The notes under the pieces are model-generated. The model saw nothing but the letters and a program-made list of their open reading frames with translations. It ran no database searches and had not been told where the DNA came from. The position numbers and the translations under genes were made by a program. 64,000 nt of DNA from Aliishimia sp963678085 (GTDB lineage Bacteria; Pseudomonadota; Alphaproteobacteria; Rhodobacterales; Rhodobacteraceae): the NCBI GenBank assembly GCA_963678085.1, contig OY782680.1, positions 3,038,001 through 3,102,000 on the forward strand. The letters are read 5' to 3'. Positions within the stretch are counted from its first letter, which is position 1, and every line of letters begins with the position of its first letter. Of this stretch, positions 17,454 through 25,984 are shown in pieces.

Positions 17454-18370
17454 GATGGGACAAAAGAGACGGAATTTCACTGAGGAATTCATAGGAGAGG
17501 GGCCGGGACGCCATTGGTTCAAATCTGGCTCTGAGCGCCGTTGAGCGGCTGAGCCAGCCCGGTGCGACGCAAGGCGGAGTTGCGAAAGAACTCGGGATCA
17601 CGAGCACTCAGTTGAAGACGTGGCGGCTTGAGATTGAGGCGCACAGGCCGGCTGAGGCCGTCCGCCGTCAAAAGGCTGATGCGGCGGAGTTGGCACAGCT
17701 TCGGCGCGACAATAAGCGGCTGAAAGAGCAGGTTGAGATATACTCCATCACCCCGGAAACCGCGCACCACGGACCGCTGCCCGACAGGCTCTTTGAGCAA
17801 GGCAAAGATGCCGAAAGGGGGTAATCATACCCTCACCCCTTCGCCAAACCTGCTAGATCGGGCATTCGATTGCACTATCCTGAACCGGGTTTGGCTCGCC
17901 CCCTCTCGGGACATTTCGCGGCGAAATACCCTGCCGGGCAATGCATGGATGATCACATGCGCGCTAAGCTCTGCTGCGACGCTCTCAAGATGGCCCTCGG
18001 GCACCGCGGCCCGGTCCCCGGATTGATGCATCACAGCGATAGGGGGAGCCAATATGCAGGTCAGAAATATCGCACCATGCTCGGATCGGCCAAGATCACC
18101 CAGTCGATGAGTAGAACCGGTGAGTGCCTGGATAACGCACCAATGGAGAGCTTTTTGTTCGGGCATTCCTTCGGACCAATGGCAGTCATGCCCTCACCTC
18201 TGAAAAAGGAGCTGGTCCACCGAACCCGCTTCAAAACCCGAGCCGAGGCCAAGGCCGCAATTTTCGAGTGCATTGAGATTTTCGACAACCGCCAGCGCCG
18301 CCACTCAGCCATCGGCTACCTCACACCAGCGCAGTTGTTCGAAAACATGACTTGGCAAGCGTCGGCGTAG
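17454..18370 (+). pseudogene. Decayed IS3-family insertion sequence (OrfA and OrfB remains)
   Basis: OrfA begins at 17454 (MGQKRRNFTEEF), is frameshifted, and resumes as GVAKELGITSTQLKTWRLEI followed by the coiled segment QLRRDNKRLKEQVEI. OrfB is represented only by its C-terminal integrase core: MHHSDRGSQYAGQKYR with the catalytic Asp, then TGECLDNAPMESF with the late Asp and Glu, RTRFKTRAEAKAAIFECIEIF and HSAIGYLTPAQLFE. The middle of OrfB, including the first catalytic Asp, is missing or scrambled. The element cannot move by itself. Confidence 0.8.
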
Positions 18371-18919
18371 GGTCAATAATCAAAATGTTCGGAAAACGGG
18401 ACGAAGTTAAGTCTTCGGGGCCAACGAAAAAATGACAAAGCACGCAACCTTCGGCGCAATCGACACCCTCACAAGTGTCTTGGACGCGATCAAACGCGCG
18501 AAAGACGCAAAGCTGATAGACTGACCACTGCCTGCCATCAAAACAACGTCAAGCCGCAACCGATGGGTGATCAGCCCGCGCTTACCATCTTGAGTGCCCT
18601 CGGGCAGCAGATGCGCGCCCTACTCCGCAGTGTGGGTGGCGAATCTTGCTGATTCTCGATCACTCCCCCACCGCGACCACAACCGGAACCAAAACAGCAA
18701 ACTGCGAAAATTCCCCAAAACGCATCTTGGCCGTGCGTGCGAATTCTCCGTGTTGGGTGGGCCTGGAAAGGACCCGCGTTCGGGAGCAGGGGGCAGGGTT
18801 TTAGCAGGGTGCTGAAATAGTCGCCGCTCGGGAATGTTTTTCTGCCTATCGGGTGAATGCGCCCTGCACTCGGCAACAAGGGTTCGTGATTTTCGTCCCC
18901 CGTTCAGTCGCCTTCCGCC
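18371..18919. other. Intergenic region with a dispersed repeat and no solid gene
   Basis: A 30-codon ORF at 18432-18524 (MTKHATFGAIDTLTSVLDAI) is possible but unsupported. The only recognisable part is the dispersed repeat at 18677-18774 described separately. The rest looks like IS debris. Confidence 0.4.
18677..18774. repeat. About 100-bp dispersed repeat, copy 1
   Basis: This stretch aligns without large gaps to 34814-34910. Shared blocks include AAACAGCAA, CTGCGA, AAAACGCATC and GTGCGTGCGAATTC. In copy 1 a minus-strand reading frame gives ENSHARPRCVLGNFRSLLFW, of a kind I associate with spurious small ORFs in this clade. No known function. Confidence 0.7.
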
Positions 18920-19687
18920 TTATGCTGCCAGCAATTTGGGCAGTCGCGCAAGATTATTGGCGGTCATCGTCAGGATGAAGCGGGATCGGACCCGCTCGAC
19001 GCCACGATAGACGGTTTGCGCCATGCCGCCAACAGTCTCGGCCCAGCCAAAGGCTTCCTCAATCCGCTTTCGGTGCTTGATCGACAAGGCATAGCCCTGA
19101 TGCCGCGTGGTGCGCCCATCTATCGCTGAATATCTCGATTTCTGCGCGACATGCGGGGTGACGCAGGCCTCCCGGAGATCGGAAACGAACCCGGCTGCGC
19201 CATACCCCTTGTCCGCCCCAAGTGTCAGCCGCCGGGTCGATCCAGGGGAGTGACGATGCACCATGCCCAAGGCGGCACGCCGTTCGGCATGACCGTCAGC
19301 TTGGGTGAGATCTCCCTGAACAATCAGCGCGTGCCGGTTCTCCATCAGCGCATGTCCCATGAAACACAACGCCGCACCAGTGCCGGGCGATTTCTTGTAG
19401 AGCCGTGCCTCCGGGTCCGTGGTCGAAGCGCGGGTCGCGTTCGAACGCTTCTCGCCTTTGAAGTCGATCTCGGCGTTTCGGTTGCGGCGGTTGTGGCTGG
19501 GCATCGGTTCGGTTTCGGGATGGGATCTTGTGGACTGGTTGTCTGCGGCGGTGTCATGCGCGGGTGGATCATCCGGCCCCTCATCGTCGGGCGGCGTGCC
19601 CTCCGCCTTCGGTTGGAAACTTTTCATCGACGCCCAAGCCTTGATCAATGTCCCATCAACCGAGAAATGCTCATCCGATATAGCCAA
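18920..19687 (-). pseudogene. C-terminal part of an IS5-type DDE transposase
   Basis: The 255-residue frame starts inside the catalytic domain: EHFSVDGTLIKAWASMKSF contains the first catalytic Asp, LTLGADKGYGAAGFVSDLRE the second, and KHRKRIEEAFGWAETVGGMA the Glu. It ends FILTMTANNLARLPKLLAA. The N-terminal DNA-binding part, normally about 80-100 residues, is missing, cut at a junction with IS630-derived DNA. The catalytic core is otherwise intact but without an N-terminus it is likely inactive. Confidence 0.8.
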
Positions 19688-19731
19688 AGCGTTTTATTTT
19701 GATCTAAGTTTTGACGCCCGCTTTGGCTATA
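19679..19731. repeat. Perfect 13-bp inverted repeat at an IS junction
   Basis: TATAGCCAAAGCG (19679-19691) and its exact reverse complement (19719-19731) flank 27 bp. The structure lies exactly where the IS5-type fragment and the IS630 fragment meet. It may be a relic of an element end or a tiny non-autonomous element. Confidence 0.7.
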
Positions 19732-19794
19732 AGTCTTTGATTTATCGCGCATGCGGGCGTTAAAACCGCGTATCACTTTTAACTGCCTGCGCTG

Positions 19795-20187
19795 TATGCG
19801 CCCCACGCTCGAAGGCGAAATGCCCACGGCCTCGGCCATCAGGCTGCGGCTCCAGTGAGTGGCATTCGGAGGAGTCTCCTGCACTGTTTTGGTGATCACC
19901 TTCAACCTTGTCGCAATCGGCAGCGGCGGCACCCGCGAAGGCCGGGTCTTGTCACGCTTGAGGCCCGCAACACCATCAGCGAGATAGCGCGTCTGCCATC
20001 GCCAGACTGTTGGCTTCGACGTGCCTGCCCGCCGCATGATCTCGACCGTGCCGTGACCATCCGCCGTCGCCAGCACGATCTCGGCCCGCCAGACCAGCTT
20101 GCGAGGTGTGTTGCGGTTGGCGATCAAGGCTTGAAGTTCAGAACGGTCGGCGGGGCCAAGGTAAAGGCAGATGTCAGCGCGTCTCAT
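19795..20187 (-). pseudogene. N-terminal part of an IS630-family transposase
   Basis: From MRRADICLYLGPADRSELQA through the HTH segment EIMRRAGTSKPTVWRWQTRY to MAEAVGISPSSVGRI, about 131 residues match the IS630 N-terminal DNA-binding region. After that the frame continues into unrelated sequence and the DDE catalytic domain is absent. The start at 20187 fits the family N-terminus. Truncated remnant. Confidence 0.8.
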
Positions 20188-20406
20188 GGACCGGGCATGA
20201 CACACCAATCCGTCGATGGGAATCTCATGTCAGGTGCCGAACACTAGATAGTCATGAGGCAAGCTGAAATGGGCGATAAGCGACGGAAATCCATGGTTGA
20301 TCTGCGGGAGTTTCCGGCTGCACTTGATCTGGCAAGATCGTTGTATCGAATAACGGCGACCATCTACGCCAAACACGTGAATGTCGTGAGATTGCTAATT
20401 ATCTAG

Positions 20407-21309
20407 GCTCAGGACTCATAGCCAAAATATGAAGAGAGCGGCGAGGGCGATTGCGGAGAGGAAAACGGTCGGGCTTCGGTCAAAGCGCACCGCTATTCTG
20501 CGCTAATCCTTCAATCTGCCGAACATAATTTCGACTTTGCGGTGCTGTTTGTAGAGGTTCTCGTCATGTGAGATGGGTTCTTTTCGATTTTTGCGCGAAG
20601 GAATGCACGGTGAAATACCTTTTTCTTTCAATCCATTACGGAACCAGTCCGCGTCATATCCTCGGTCCGCCAGCAAATGTTTGGCGGGTGGCAGGCCCTC
20701 GAGCAAAGCCTGCGCGCCGGTATAGTCCGAGGTCAGACCGGCCGTCATGAACAGCCCGGTAGGGCGCCCCAAAGCATCTGTCGCGGCGTGTAATTTCGTG
20801 TTTTGACCTCCCTTTGCCAGGCCAATCATGCGCGGTTTGCCCCCTTTTTTAGCCGCAGGCTGGCGGCGGTCCGGTGGGCTTTGAGCTCGTTCAGGGCCGC
20901 GCTTGAACCAATGGCGCTTGACCCTTCACCATCAATCATCAGCGTGTCGGTTTCATCGCCCGGTTTCGCCAATTCGATGAACATTTTCGCAAAAATACCC
21001 TTATCGCTCCAACGCTTCCAGCGGTTGTATAGTGTCTTATGCGGACCGTATTCCTTTGTTCGATCATTCACTCGAACCAGTGGCGTTCATGATCTCACCA
21101 TCCCGCCAACGTAACCCATTGCGATTGATGAAGATTATCCCGCTGAGCACCTTGCGATCATCCACCCGGGGCCTGCCGTGAGATTTCGGAAAAAACGGCT
21201 CAAGCCGCGCCATCTATTCATCTGTAAGCCAAAATAGATCGCTCATATCACCACTCCTGTTTTCAGGCAGTGATTCAGAGATGCAGGAGAAAATCAATGG
21301 GTCCTGAGC
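20407..21309 (-). mobile_element. IS5-family (IS427-like) insertion sequence with CTAG target duplication
   Basis: A 903-bp element bounded by inverted ends (GCTCAGGACTCAT on the left; GCTCAGGACCCAT on the right strand) and flanked by CTAG at 20403-20406 and 21310-21313. This fits the YTAR/CTAR-type target of the IS5 family. The encoded transposase is damaged, so the copy is defective, but the clean duplication shows it arrived by transposition. Confidence 0.85.
20416..21246 (-). pseudogene. IS5-family transposase with amber codons and frame changes
   Basis: The frame starts MSDLFWLTDE at 21246, meets TAG where Gln is expected, continues MARLEPFFPKSHGRPRVDDR, is disrupted before KEYGPHKTLYNRWKRWSDKG, shifts frame at an A6G5 run (20840-20850) and resumes GGQNTKLHAATDALGRPTGL, then KVEIMFGRLKD and a TAG in place of Trp, ending FLSAIALAALFIFWL. 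The A6G run is probably the programmed frameshift site known for this IS group; the two amber codons and the disruption are decay. Confidence 0.85.
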
Positions 21310-21670
21310 CTAGGTCTTTCAAATATTGCCGTTTGGCATGCCTACAATCGTGGCGACCTTGGCGTTCCATCCCCCAACCCTGCTAGAGCAGAGGCTTGGG
21401 CAAAAGGCGAGCATAGCTATGAGGCACCTGACAGGCCATGTCGGCGCTACTGCGGCAATCCGGCGACGATCTTTGCGTGAACTGCGAAGCCAAGTATCGC
21501 GACGCCACAAAGGCTGCGCGCTTGACGAATGAACCGCAGAAACTGAACGAGTCGGGCAACTTCAAATCGCGCCTACGATCCAATTGCAAAAATAATTGCA
21601 AAACGAGCAAGCCGACACCTCAATATGAGCGCCAAAACGGAACATTATTTTTTGTTTTCAGGGATTTAAA

Positions 21671-21720
21671 TGGTGCCCCACACGGACTCGAACCGCGGAC
21701 CTACTGATTACAAATCAGTT
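21671..21720 (-). other. attL: partial tRNA-Thr 3' copy
   Basis: These 50 bp match the T-arm, variable loop and 3' anticodon arm of the tRNA-Thr at 37331-37381, differing only by one C in a C4/C5 run. Identity stops exactly at the anticodon stem (AAATCAGTT then TTTGACGG). This is the classic footprint of a tyrosine integrase that uses a tRNA 3' end. It is not a functional tRNA. Confidence 0.9.
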
Positions 21721-21831
21721 TTTGACGGTTTCATCTGATTTCATTGAATTTCTTACAGGATCGTAAGGCACTATTAAGTAATAATATTTTGAAATTCGCG
21801 TCGCATGGTGTATCAGCTGGTTTCAATAAGC

Positions 21832-21870
21832 GTGCTCGCCCGATGCTCGCCCAAATCTGCGGGCGAGCAC
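21832..21870. promoter_or_regulatory. Probable integrase arm-type sites near attL
   Basis: GTGCTCGCCC (21832-21841), ATGCTCGCCC (21843-21852) and the inverted GGGCGAGCAC (21861-21870) form a cluster 112-150 bp inside attL and 24 bp before the integrase start. Copies of the same decamer recur just inside attR. This matches the position of arm-binding sites of lambda-type integrases; it could also serve autoregulation of the integrase. Confidence 0.6.
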
Positions 21871-21893
21871 CGTTGGAACAGGAGTTTCGCCCT

Positions 21894-23087
21894 ATGACAA
21901 AGATCAGATTGTCTCGTCGAGCGGTTGACGCGCTCACGCCCAAGGCGACAAAATATTACGCGTGGGATGCAGCTATCGCGGGATTCGGGGTCAAAGTCCT
22001 TCCGTCCAGAAAAAAGACATTTGTCTTCAAATATCGCGCTGGCGGGGGGCGTGGAGGAAGGTCTCGCGAGCCTGTCATTGGCCAAGATGGCTCGCTATCG
22101 CCAGATCAGGCCCGCAAAATCGCAAAAACTTGGGCCGCAGAGGTCGCCATGGGCAAAGACCCCTCGCAGGAGCGGCGCGCGGACCAATCAGAGCCAAAAA
22201 TGAGCGAGCTGTTTCAAAGATATCTGACGGATCACGCGGAAAAGCACAAAAAGGCGCGCAGTATTTATGAAGATCGCAAGCTGATTGCGGGCCTTCTTGA
22301 GCCGAGCTTTGGCAGCATAAAAGTCAAAGAAATCTCACGTGGGGATATCGCGCGCTGGCATGCGAAGCTTTCTGAAACCCCCTACCGCGCCAACCGCGCA
22401 CTGGCCTGTTTGTCAAAAATTCTGAACCTGGCTGAGGTCTAGGGGCTGCGCGAAACGGGCTCAAACCCTTGCCTTGGCGTGACGAAATTCAAAGAGGAGA
22501 AACGCAAACGTTATTTGTCTCGCGAGGAATATACCTCGCTATTCGCGGCACTGGACGCGGCGGAGATGGGCACGTTGCTGACAGAAAAAGGATCGCGCGT
22601 TTCGCCCATCGCTTGCGCGGCGATCCGGCTCTTGCTGCTCACGGGTGCGCGTAAATCGGAGATTTTGGGACTGGAGTGGTCATGGATCAATCAAAGCGGC
22701 GGTTTTGCCGACCTGCCTGACAGCAAAACGGGTACCCGGCGCCTTTACTTCGATGAGAGTGCGCTGGCTGTTTTGGAAACCACCGCTCAGTTTCGCGACG
22801 GCCCCTTTGTCTTTCCAGGGGCAAATCCGGGAAAACCCTTGATGGATATCAAAAAGACCTGGGAAGTCCTGCGGGTCGCCGCGAATATCAAAGACGTGCG
22901 CCTGCATGATCTGCGCCATAGCTATGCAAGCGTCGGTGTTTCCGGCGGCATGTCCCTGCCCCAAATCGGCAAACTGCTCGGACACAGCTCGCCCCAAACC
23001 ACCGCGCGATACGCACATCTCGCGGACGAAGTGCAGCACCAGTCGGCCGCATTGATCGGAGCCCAGCTGACCGCCCGCAAATCGTAA
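21894..23087 (+). pseudogene. Tyrosine integrase interrupted by one in-frame amber codon
   Basis: The start at 21894 (MTKIRLSRRAVDALTPKATK) follows an AGGAG motif. Residues 1-95 are the DUF4102/arm-binding type N-terminus, about 100-190 the SAM-like core-binding region, then the catalytic domain with LLLTGARKSEILGLEW (Arg), RLHDLRHSYASVGVS (HxxR), LLGHSSPQTTARYAH (H and the nucleophile Tyr). All catalytic residues are present. TAG at 22440-22442 replaces a codon where relatives have Trp (AEVWGLR) and the frame continues unbroken to 23087. Either inactive or expressed by rare readthrough. Confidence 0.88.
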
Positions 23088-23453
23088 AGATTCAAAAGCG
23101 CCACATCCGACCGCGCGCCTGCCGAATGTAGCATTTCAAATCGCGTTATGACCTTTATTGAACACCCCGAACCTGCCGCTGACCCTGGAAAATTTGGCAA
23201 TTAAGGTTTAGGGGCCCAGTTTGATCTATTCCCCTCAATGCTTTAACTGTTTTTCGAAGCATCTCCTGCCCGCTGTCGTTTAGCCTTGTTGCCAAGAACC
23301 GCGTCGAGCTTTTTTGTTCCAAATCTTCGCGAGACAGGAGGTGCATCGAGGCAGAGGTTTCTGACAAGGTTGGCAATAGCAATAATCCTCGGCTATTTGA
23401 CGTCTTGAGCAAAGCGCATTGTTTTCGTGCAGGCCTGTTGATCTTCGCCACCT
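23088..23453. other. Intergenic region between integrase and ccdAB
   Basis: No convincing gene in either strand; the only open frames are short and lack family features. The right end holds the ccd operator. Confidence 0.4.
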
Positions 23454-23474
23454 ATGTGCATACATTATGCGCAT
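23454..23474. promoter_or_regulatory. Inverted repeat upstream of ccdA, likely autoregulatory operator
   Basis: ATGTGCAT and ATGCGCAT, separated by ACATT, form a near-perfect inverted repeat (7 of 8 pairs) 21 bp before the ccdA start. CcdA-type antitoxins bind such operators with CcdB. The TATGCGCATAAG part may overlap a -10 element. Confidence 0.6.
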
Positions 23475-23495
23475 AAGGTGCTTATGGAGGGCCTC

Positions 23496-23726
23496 ATGCC
23501 AACTGCAACAAAGAAGCCGACGAATTTGTCATTGGATCAAGCTTTGCTGCAAGAAGCCAAGTCCTTTGGCGTCAATCTTTCGCAGGCGGCGGAGCTTGGG
23601 TTAAGGCAAGCTGTTACGGCGGCAAAATCTGCGCATTGGAAATCTGAAAACGCACAGGCCTTGGAAAGCTCAAACAAATGGGTTGAGGAAAACGGGCTCC
23701 CGCTTCGGCAATATCGCAGCTTTTGA
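23496..23726 (+). CDS. ccdA: CcdA-like antitoxin
   Basis: A 76-residue protein starting MPTATKKPTNLSLDQALLQE; the start was chosen for the GGAGG just upstream. The N-terminal LSLDQALLQEAKSFGVNLSQ is the ribbon-helix-helix DNA-binding segment of CcdA, and the C-terminal NKWVEENGLPLRQYRSF is the typical CcdB-neutralising tail. It represses its own operon and binds the CcdB toxin. Its stop overlaps the ccdB start (TGATG). As part of the island it probably stabilises it after integration. Confidence 0.88.
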   Translation: MPTATKKPTNLSLDQALLQEAKSFGVNLSQAAELGLRQAVTAAKSAHWKSENAQALESSNKWVEENGLPLRQYRSF

Positions 23727-24025
23727 TGGCGCGTTTTGATGTGTATCCCAACCCCCAAGGCGATGGGTATTTGCTTGATGTGCAAAGTGATTTGCTGGGG
23801 CAGCTCAACACAAAGATCGTGGTGCCGGTGATGCCTTTGGCCGACGCGCCACAGCCTGCTAAACGGCTCAATCCGATTGTGCAGATTGATGGCGATGATC
23901 ATGTGATCGTGACGCAATTTATGGCTGCTGTGCCCGCATCGATGCTCAAAACGGCGAGCACCAATCTTATTGATCGCGCAGATGACATCACCAATGCTTT
24001 GGATATGGTGTTCTTTGGGTTTTGA
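23726..24025 (+). CDS. ccdB: CcdB-like gyrase-poisoning toxin
   Basis: A 99-residue protein: MARFDVYPNPQGDGYLLDVQ, then LNTKIVVPVMPLADAP and a C-terminus NALDMVFFGF. This is the CcdB/MazF-like fold; CcdB traps DNA gyrase. The conserved N-terminal F-DVY-NP and C-terminal aromatic-Gly end are present, so it looks intact. ATG overlaps the antitoxin stop. The pair is complete and would cause killing of cells that lose the island. Confidence 0.88.
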   Translation: MARFDVYPNPQGDGYLLDVQSDLLGQLNTKIVVPVMPLADAPQPAKRLNPIVQIDGDDHVIVTQFMAAVPASMLKTASTNLIDRADDITNALDMVFFGF

Positions 24026-24390
24026 GCTTCGCTGTGCTTTTTCTGTCAGATAGGCGCGCGGCGGGGCGAAATGGGCCGTTTTCTGGCTTGGCTCCCTGCG
24101 CCCGTGAATGGCACGAATGGCCTGGGCTCAACGAAATTCGTCAATAAATGTCTTGCAAGGTTGGCTATACTCGTGTTTTTCTGGGACGTGAGAGATCAAA
24201 TCCAAGCAACATAGGGCGGCATTACCCGCCAATTGGATTTGGAAATTGCGCAACATGCTGATATAAAGGGGGAAAATGGGATTATTGACGATAAATCGCA
24301 ACACAAATCATGAGGAGGAGCAAAATAGCAGGGTCAAGTTTGGAAAGGCGGGAAAACTATCCTTGAAAATCAAAATGATCCCGGAGGCGG
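24026..24390 (+). other. Putative leader of CRISPR array 1
   Basis: This 365-bp gap has no solid gene and becomes A-rich towards the array. Since repeats end in GAAAC on the plus strand and the last repeat, on the right, is the degenerate one, transcription should run left to right and the leader should be here. Its exact length is unknown. Confidence 0.5.
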
Positions 24391-24562
24391 CTTGAGCGCT
24401 CAACACCGCACCAACGCGGATAGAAACTTAAGATACTGAGGCGCAGCAAGCGCGTCTCCTTGAGCGCTCAACACCGCACCAACGCGGATAGAAACAAGCG
24501 TCCCGTTTTTCAGCTTCACTGGCGCCTTGAGCGCTCAACACCGCATCAACGCAGACAAAACA
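24391..24562 (+). CRISPR. CRISPR array 1: three 37-nt repeats, two spacers
   Basis: Repeats at 24391-24427, 24459-24495 and 24526-24562. The first two are identical; the third is degenerate in its last third, marking the leader-distal end. Spacers are 31 nt (24428-24458) and 30 nt (24496-24525). Each repeat begins with the palindrome TTGAGCGCTCAA and ends GCGGATAGAAAC. The last 24 nt are identical to those of array 2, but the 5' palindrome differs. The GAAAC end is the usual 8-nt 5' handle region of type III crRNAs cut by Cas6. Confidence 0.95.
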
Positions 24563-24606
24563 AAATCCGGCCGCCTGGGAAAAGGGCGGTCCCGGATCTT
24601 TGCGCC

Positions 24607-24848
24607 TCAGTAATCCAAGCGCTGGCCCTGAAAGGGATGCTTGGCCGGGTCGGTGCAGTGGCGCCCATAGGCGCGGGCCTCTTCCAGCATGATCGCGCGC
24701 CATGTGCGTTGCTTGCCGGAATGATCCGAGCGCAGCTTGCGTGACACCGCCTTTTCATAGCCTGCGATCAGCGCGTCGGGGCGCTTACCTCGGCTCAGCC
24801 ACGCGGTTTTGGCGGGCGGCGCGGAATTCGGGTTTGGAAAAGGTGCAA
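24607..24848 (-). pseudogene. Frameshifted remnant of a small hypothetical protein
   Basis: Two overlapping minus-strand frames seem to be one protein: TFSKPEFRAARQNR, then after a shift AWLSRGKRPDALIAGYEKAV and HSGKQRTWRAIMLEEARAYG to a stop at 24607. There is no start codon in the first part. The even composition suggests former coding sequence. Family not recognised. Confidence 0.4.
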
Positions 24849-24985
24849 TACACTGATTATGGTCAAAGGTTGGTCATTTTTCTTGCCAGTTTGCGGCTTT
24901 AATGCTACGAATCGAGCCAGAAACCGGGCCAATCATGGAAACTTGACCCAAACGCTGTTTGAAATCAAGAGGATATGAGAGGTGA

Positions 24986-25022
24986 GCTGGCCGGTCAGTA
25001 CCGCACCAACGCGGAGAGGCGG
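24986..25022 (+). repeat. Solitary degenerate CRISPR repeat
   Basis: ACCGCACCAACGCGGA (25000-25015) is identical to the core of both arrays' repeats and is preceded by a third palindromic 5' part, CTGGCCGGTCAG. The 3' GAAAC end is lost. No second repeat is next to it. It lies just downstream of the cas operon and looks like the relic of a third array. Confidence 0.75.
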
Positions 25023-25093
25023 GGCTGCTGGACGCCTTATCGTCTCTTGGCCCTGCGAAAAGGGGATTAATTGGCGGGCAAAGGGCTTTGCAA

Positions 25094-25984
25094 TTAGCCC
25101 GGAGAGCCGGTGAAGGTGACGGATGCATCATATGCCATGACCTTCCCGCTATCTTCGCCTGTCTTGGCATAGAGAAAGACCATATTGCGGTTCAATGATT
25201 GGATCGCCGCAGCGATTGAGAAAACCTTCATTCCGGGCGTGACATCAATCGCGACCAGATGCTCAATATCATTGAGCTCTTCTTGCTCGTCTCGGGCAAT
25301 CATCTGCATCGCGCGGCTGATCGCACCGGTTACATAGTCAAAATCCTCATAATCATGCCGCGGCTTGCCTAAAACGTCTTTGGAATAGGGCACGGATTGA
25401 TCATGCGCCGAGCTCACAACCTCTACCTCGAGACCGTCGAAATAGGTCTTAATCAGCTTTTTGAACTCTTCTGCCTGAGACATGGAAGGCTCGACAAATA
25501 GAACCTTTTTCAAATTGCCCGACGTGTTTGCTGCGTTGATGATGCGCAAATTTTGCTGCCATGGCATGGTATAATTTCCTTTGGGACTCTTGGCGCATGC
25601 GATTTCCAAGCTTGGATGCTGGGGAACAAAAGTCGCGACAGCCTCTGCAACATTTTGCGGGCCATCCTTGCGAGGCATAAAAGGAGAATACCCTGTCACC
25701 AAATATTTGATCTCTGGATAATCGGGGCGCGATATTTCCTTGGCCTGCGCCGTAGATAACCGGTTAATGCGCGGGGCTAACCAGTACAACCACAAGAACA
25801 CGAACAACAACATCGCCAAGAAGAAAAGGATGAAGCTGCCAGCCAAGGTCCAGGCGCTTGGATAAAGCCTCTCAAGCGCTTGTTCCAATGAATGAATAGC
25901 GATTGCCATAAGAATTGTCAGCGGCACGAGCACAATAAAGATGTTCCACGCTGTTTTGACCCGTAAAGAGGGGTGCTTTTTCAT
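25094..25984 (-). CDS. Two-TM CARF-domain protein, probable membrane effector of the type III-B system
   Basis: A 296-residue protein with two transmembrane helices (about 13-31 and 45-69) and a soluble C-terminal Rossmann-like domain. That domain has an early strand YLVTGYSPF (94-102), PWQQNLRIINAANTSGNLKK then VLFVEPS (161-167), and the motif IDVTPGMKVFSIAAAIQSLN (246-265), which resembles the D-x-TGG-x-K motif of CARF domains that bind cyclic oligoadenylate. CARF-TM proteins such as Cam1 open or disturb the membrane after cOA binding. It is last in the cas operon, ATGA-coupled to a 34-codon ORF. No nuclease domain is visible. Function is inferred; a ring-nuclease role is an alternative. 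Confidence 0.75.
   Translation of the reverse strand: MKKHPSLRVKTAWNIFIVLVPLTILMAIAIHSLEQALERLYPSAWTLAGSFILFFLAMLLFVFLWLYWLAPRINRLSTAQAKEISRPDYPEIKYLVTGYSPFMPRKDGPQNVAEAVATFVPQHPSLEIACAKSPKGNYTMPWQQNLRIINAANTSGNLKKVLFVEPSMSQAEEFKKLIKTYFDGLEVEVVSSAHDQSVPYSKDVLGKPRHDYEDFDYVTGAISRAMQMIARDEQEELNDIEHLVAIDVTPGMKVFSIAAAIQSLNRNMVFLYAKTGEDSGKVMAYDASVTFTGSPG

Larger units (their letters stand above)
20328..21480 (+). pseudogene. Small HTH-like gene split by an IS5 insertion
   Basis: Joining the sequence left of the IS (to 20406) with that right of it (from 21314) restores one frame: RQTRECREIANYLGLSNIAV then WHAYNRGDLGVPSPNPAR, stop at 21480. The middle looks like a helix-turn-helix (REIANYLGLSNIAV). 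The N-terminus is not clear: the frame opens about 26 codons before the insertion with no ATG, and upstream sequence is in another frame. Original function unknown. Confidence 0.55.

Noticed and set aside
18571..18879. 102-codon minus-strand ORF in the IS zone
   Set aside because: It covers the dispersed repeat, and the corresponding frame in the second copy is not preserved as a whole protein.
19645..20208. One fused transposase of 187 codons
   Set aside because: Only the first 131 codons are IS630-like; the remainder reads through an unrelated junction containing the 13-bp inverted repeat.
21438..21707. 89-codon ORF running into attL
   Set aside because: It reads through the tRNA fragment, has no family features, and overlaps the interrupted HTH gene in another frame.
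21671..21720. A second tRNA-Thr gene
   Set aside because: Only the 3' part is present and identity stops inside the anticodon arm; it is an attachment-site copy.
20416..23087. Recoding of TAG as an amino acid, because the integrase and the IS5 transposase both have in-frame TAG at Trp or Gln positions
   Set aside because: No core gene in the window has an internal TAG and several use normal stops; decay of mobile genes is simpler.
23155..23451. 98-codon minus-strand ORF between integrase and ccdA
   Set aside because: No family features or ribosome-binding site, and it overlaps the region of the ccd promoter.
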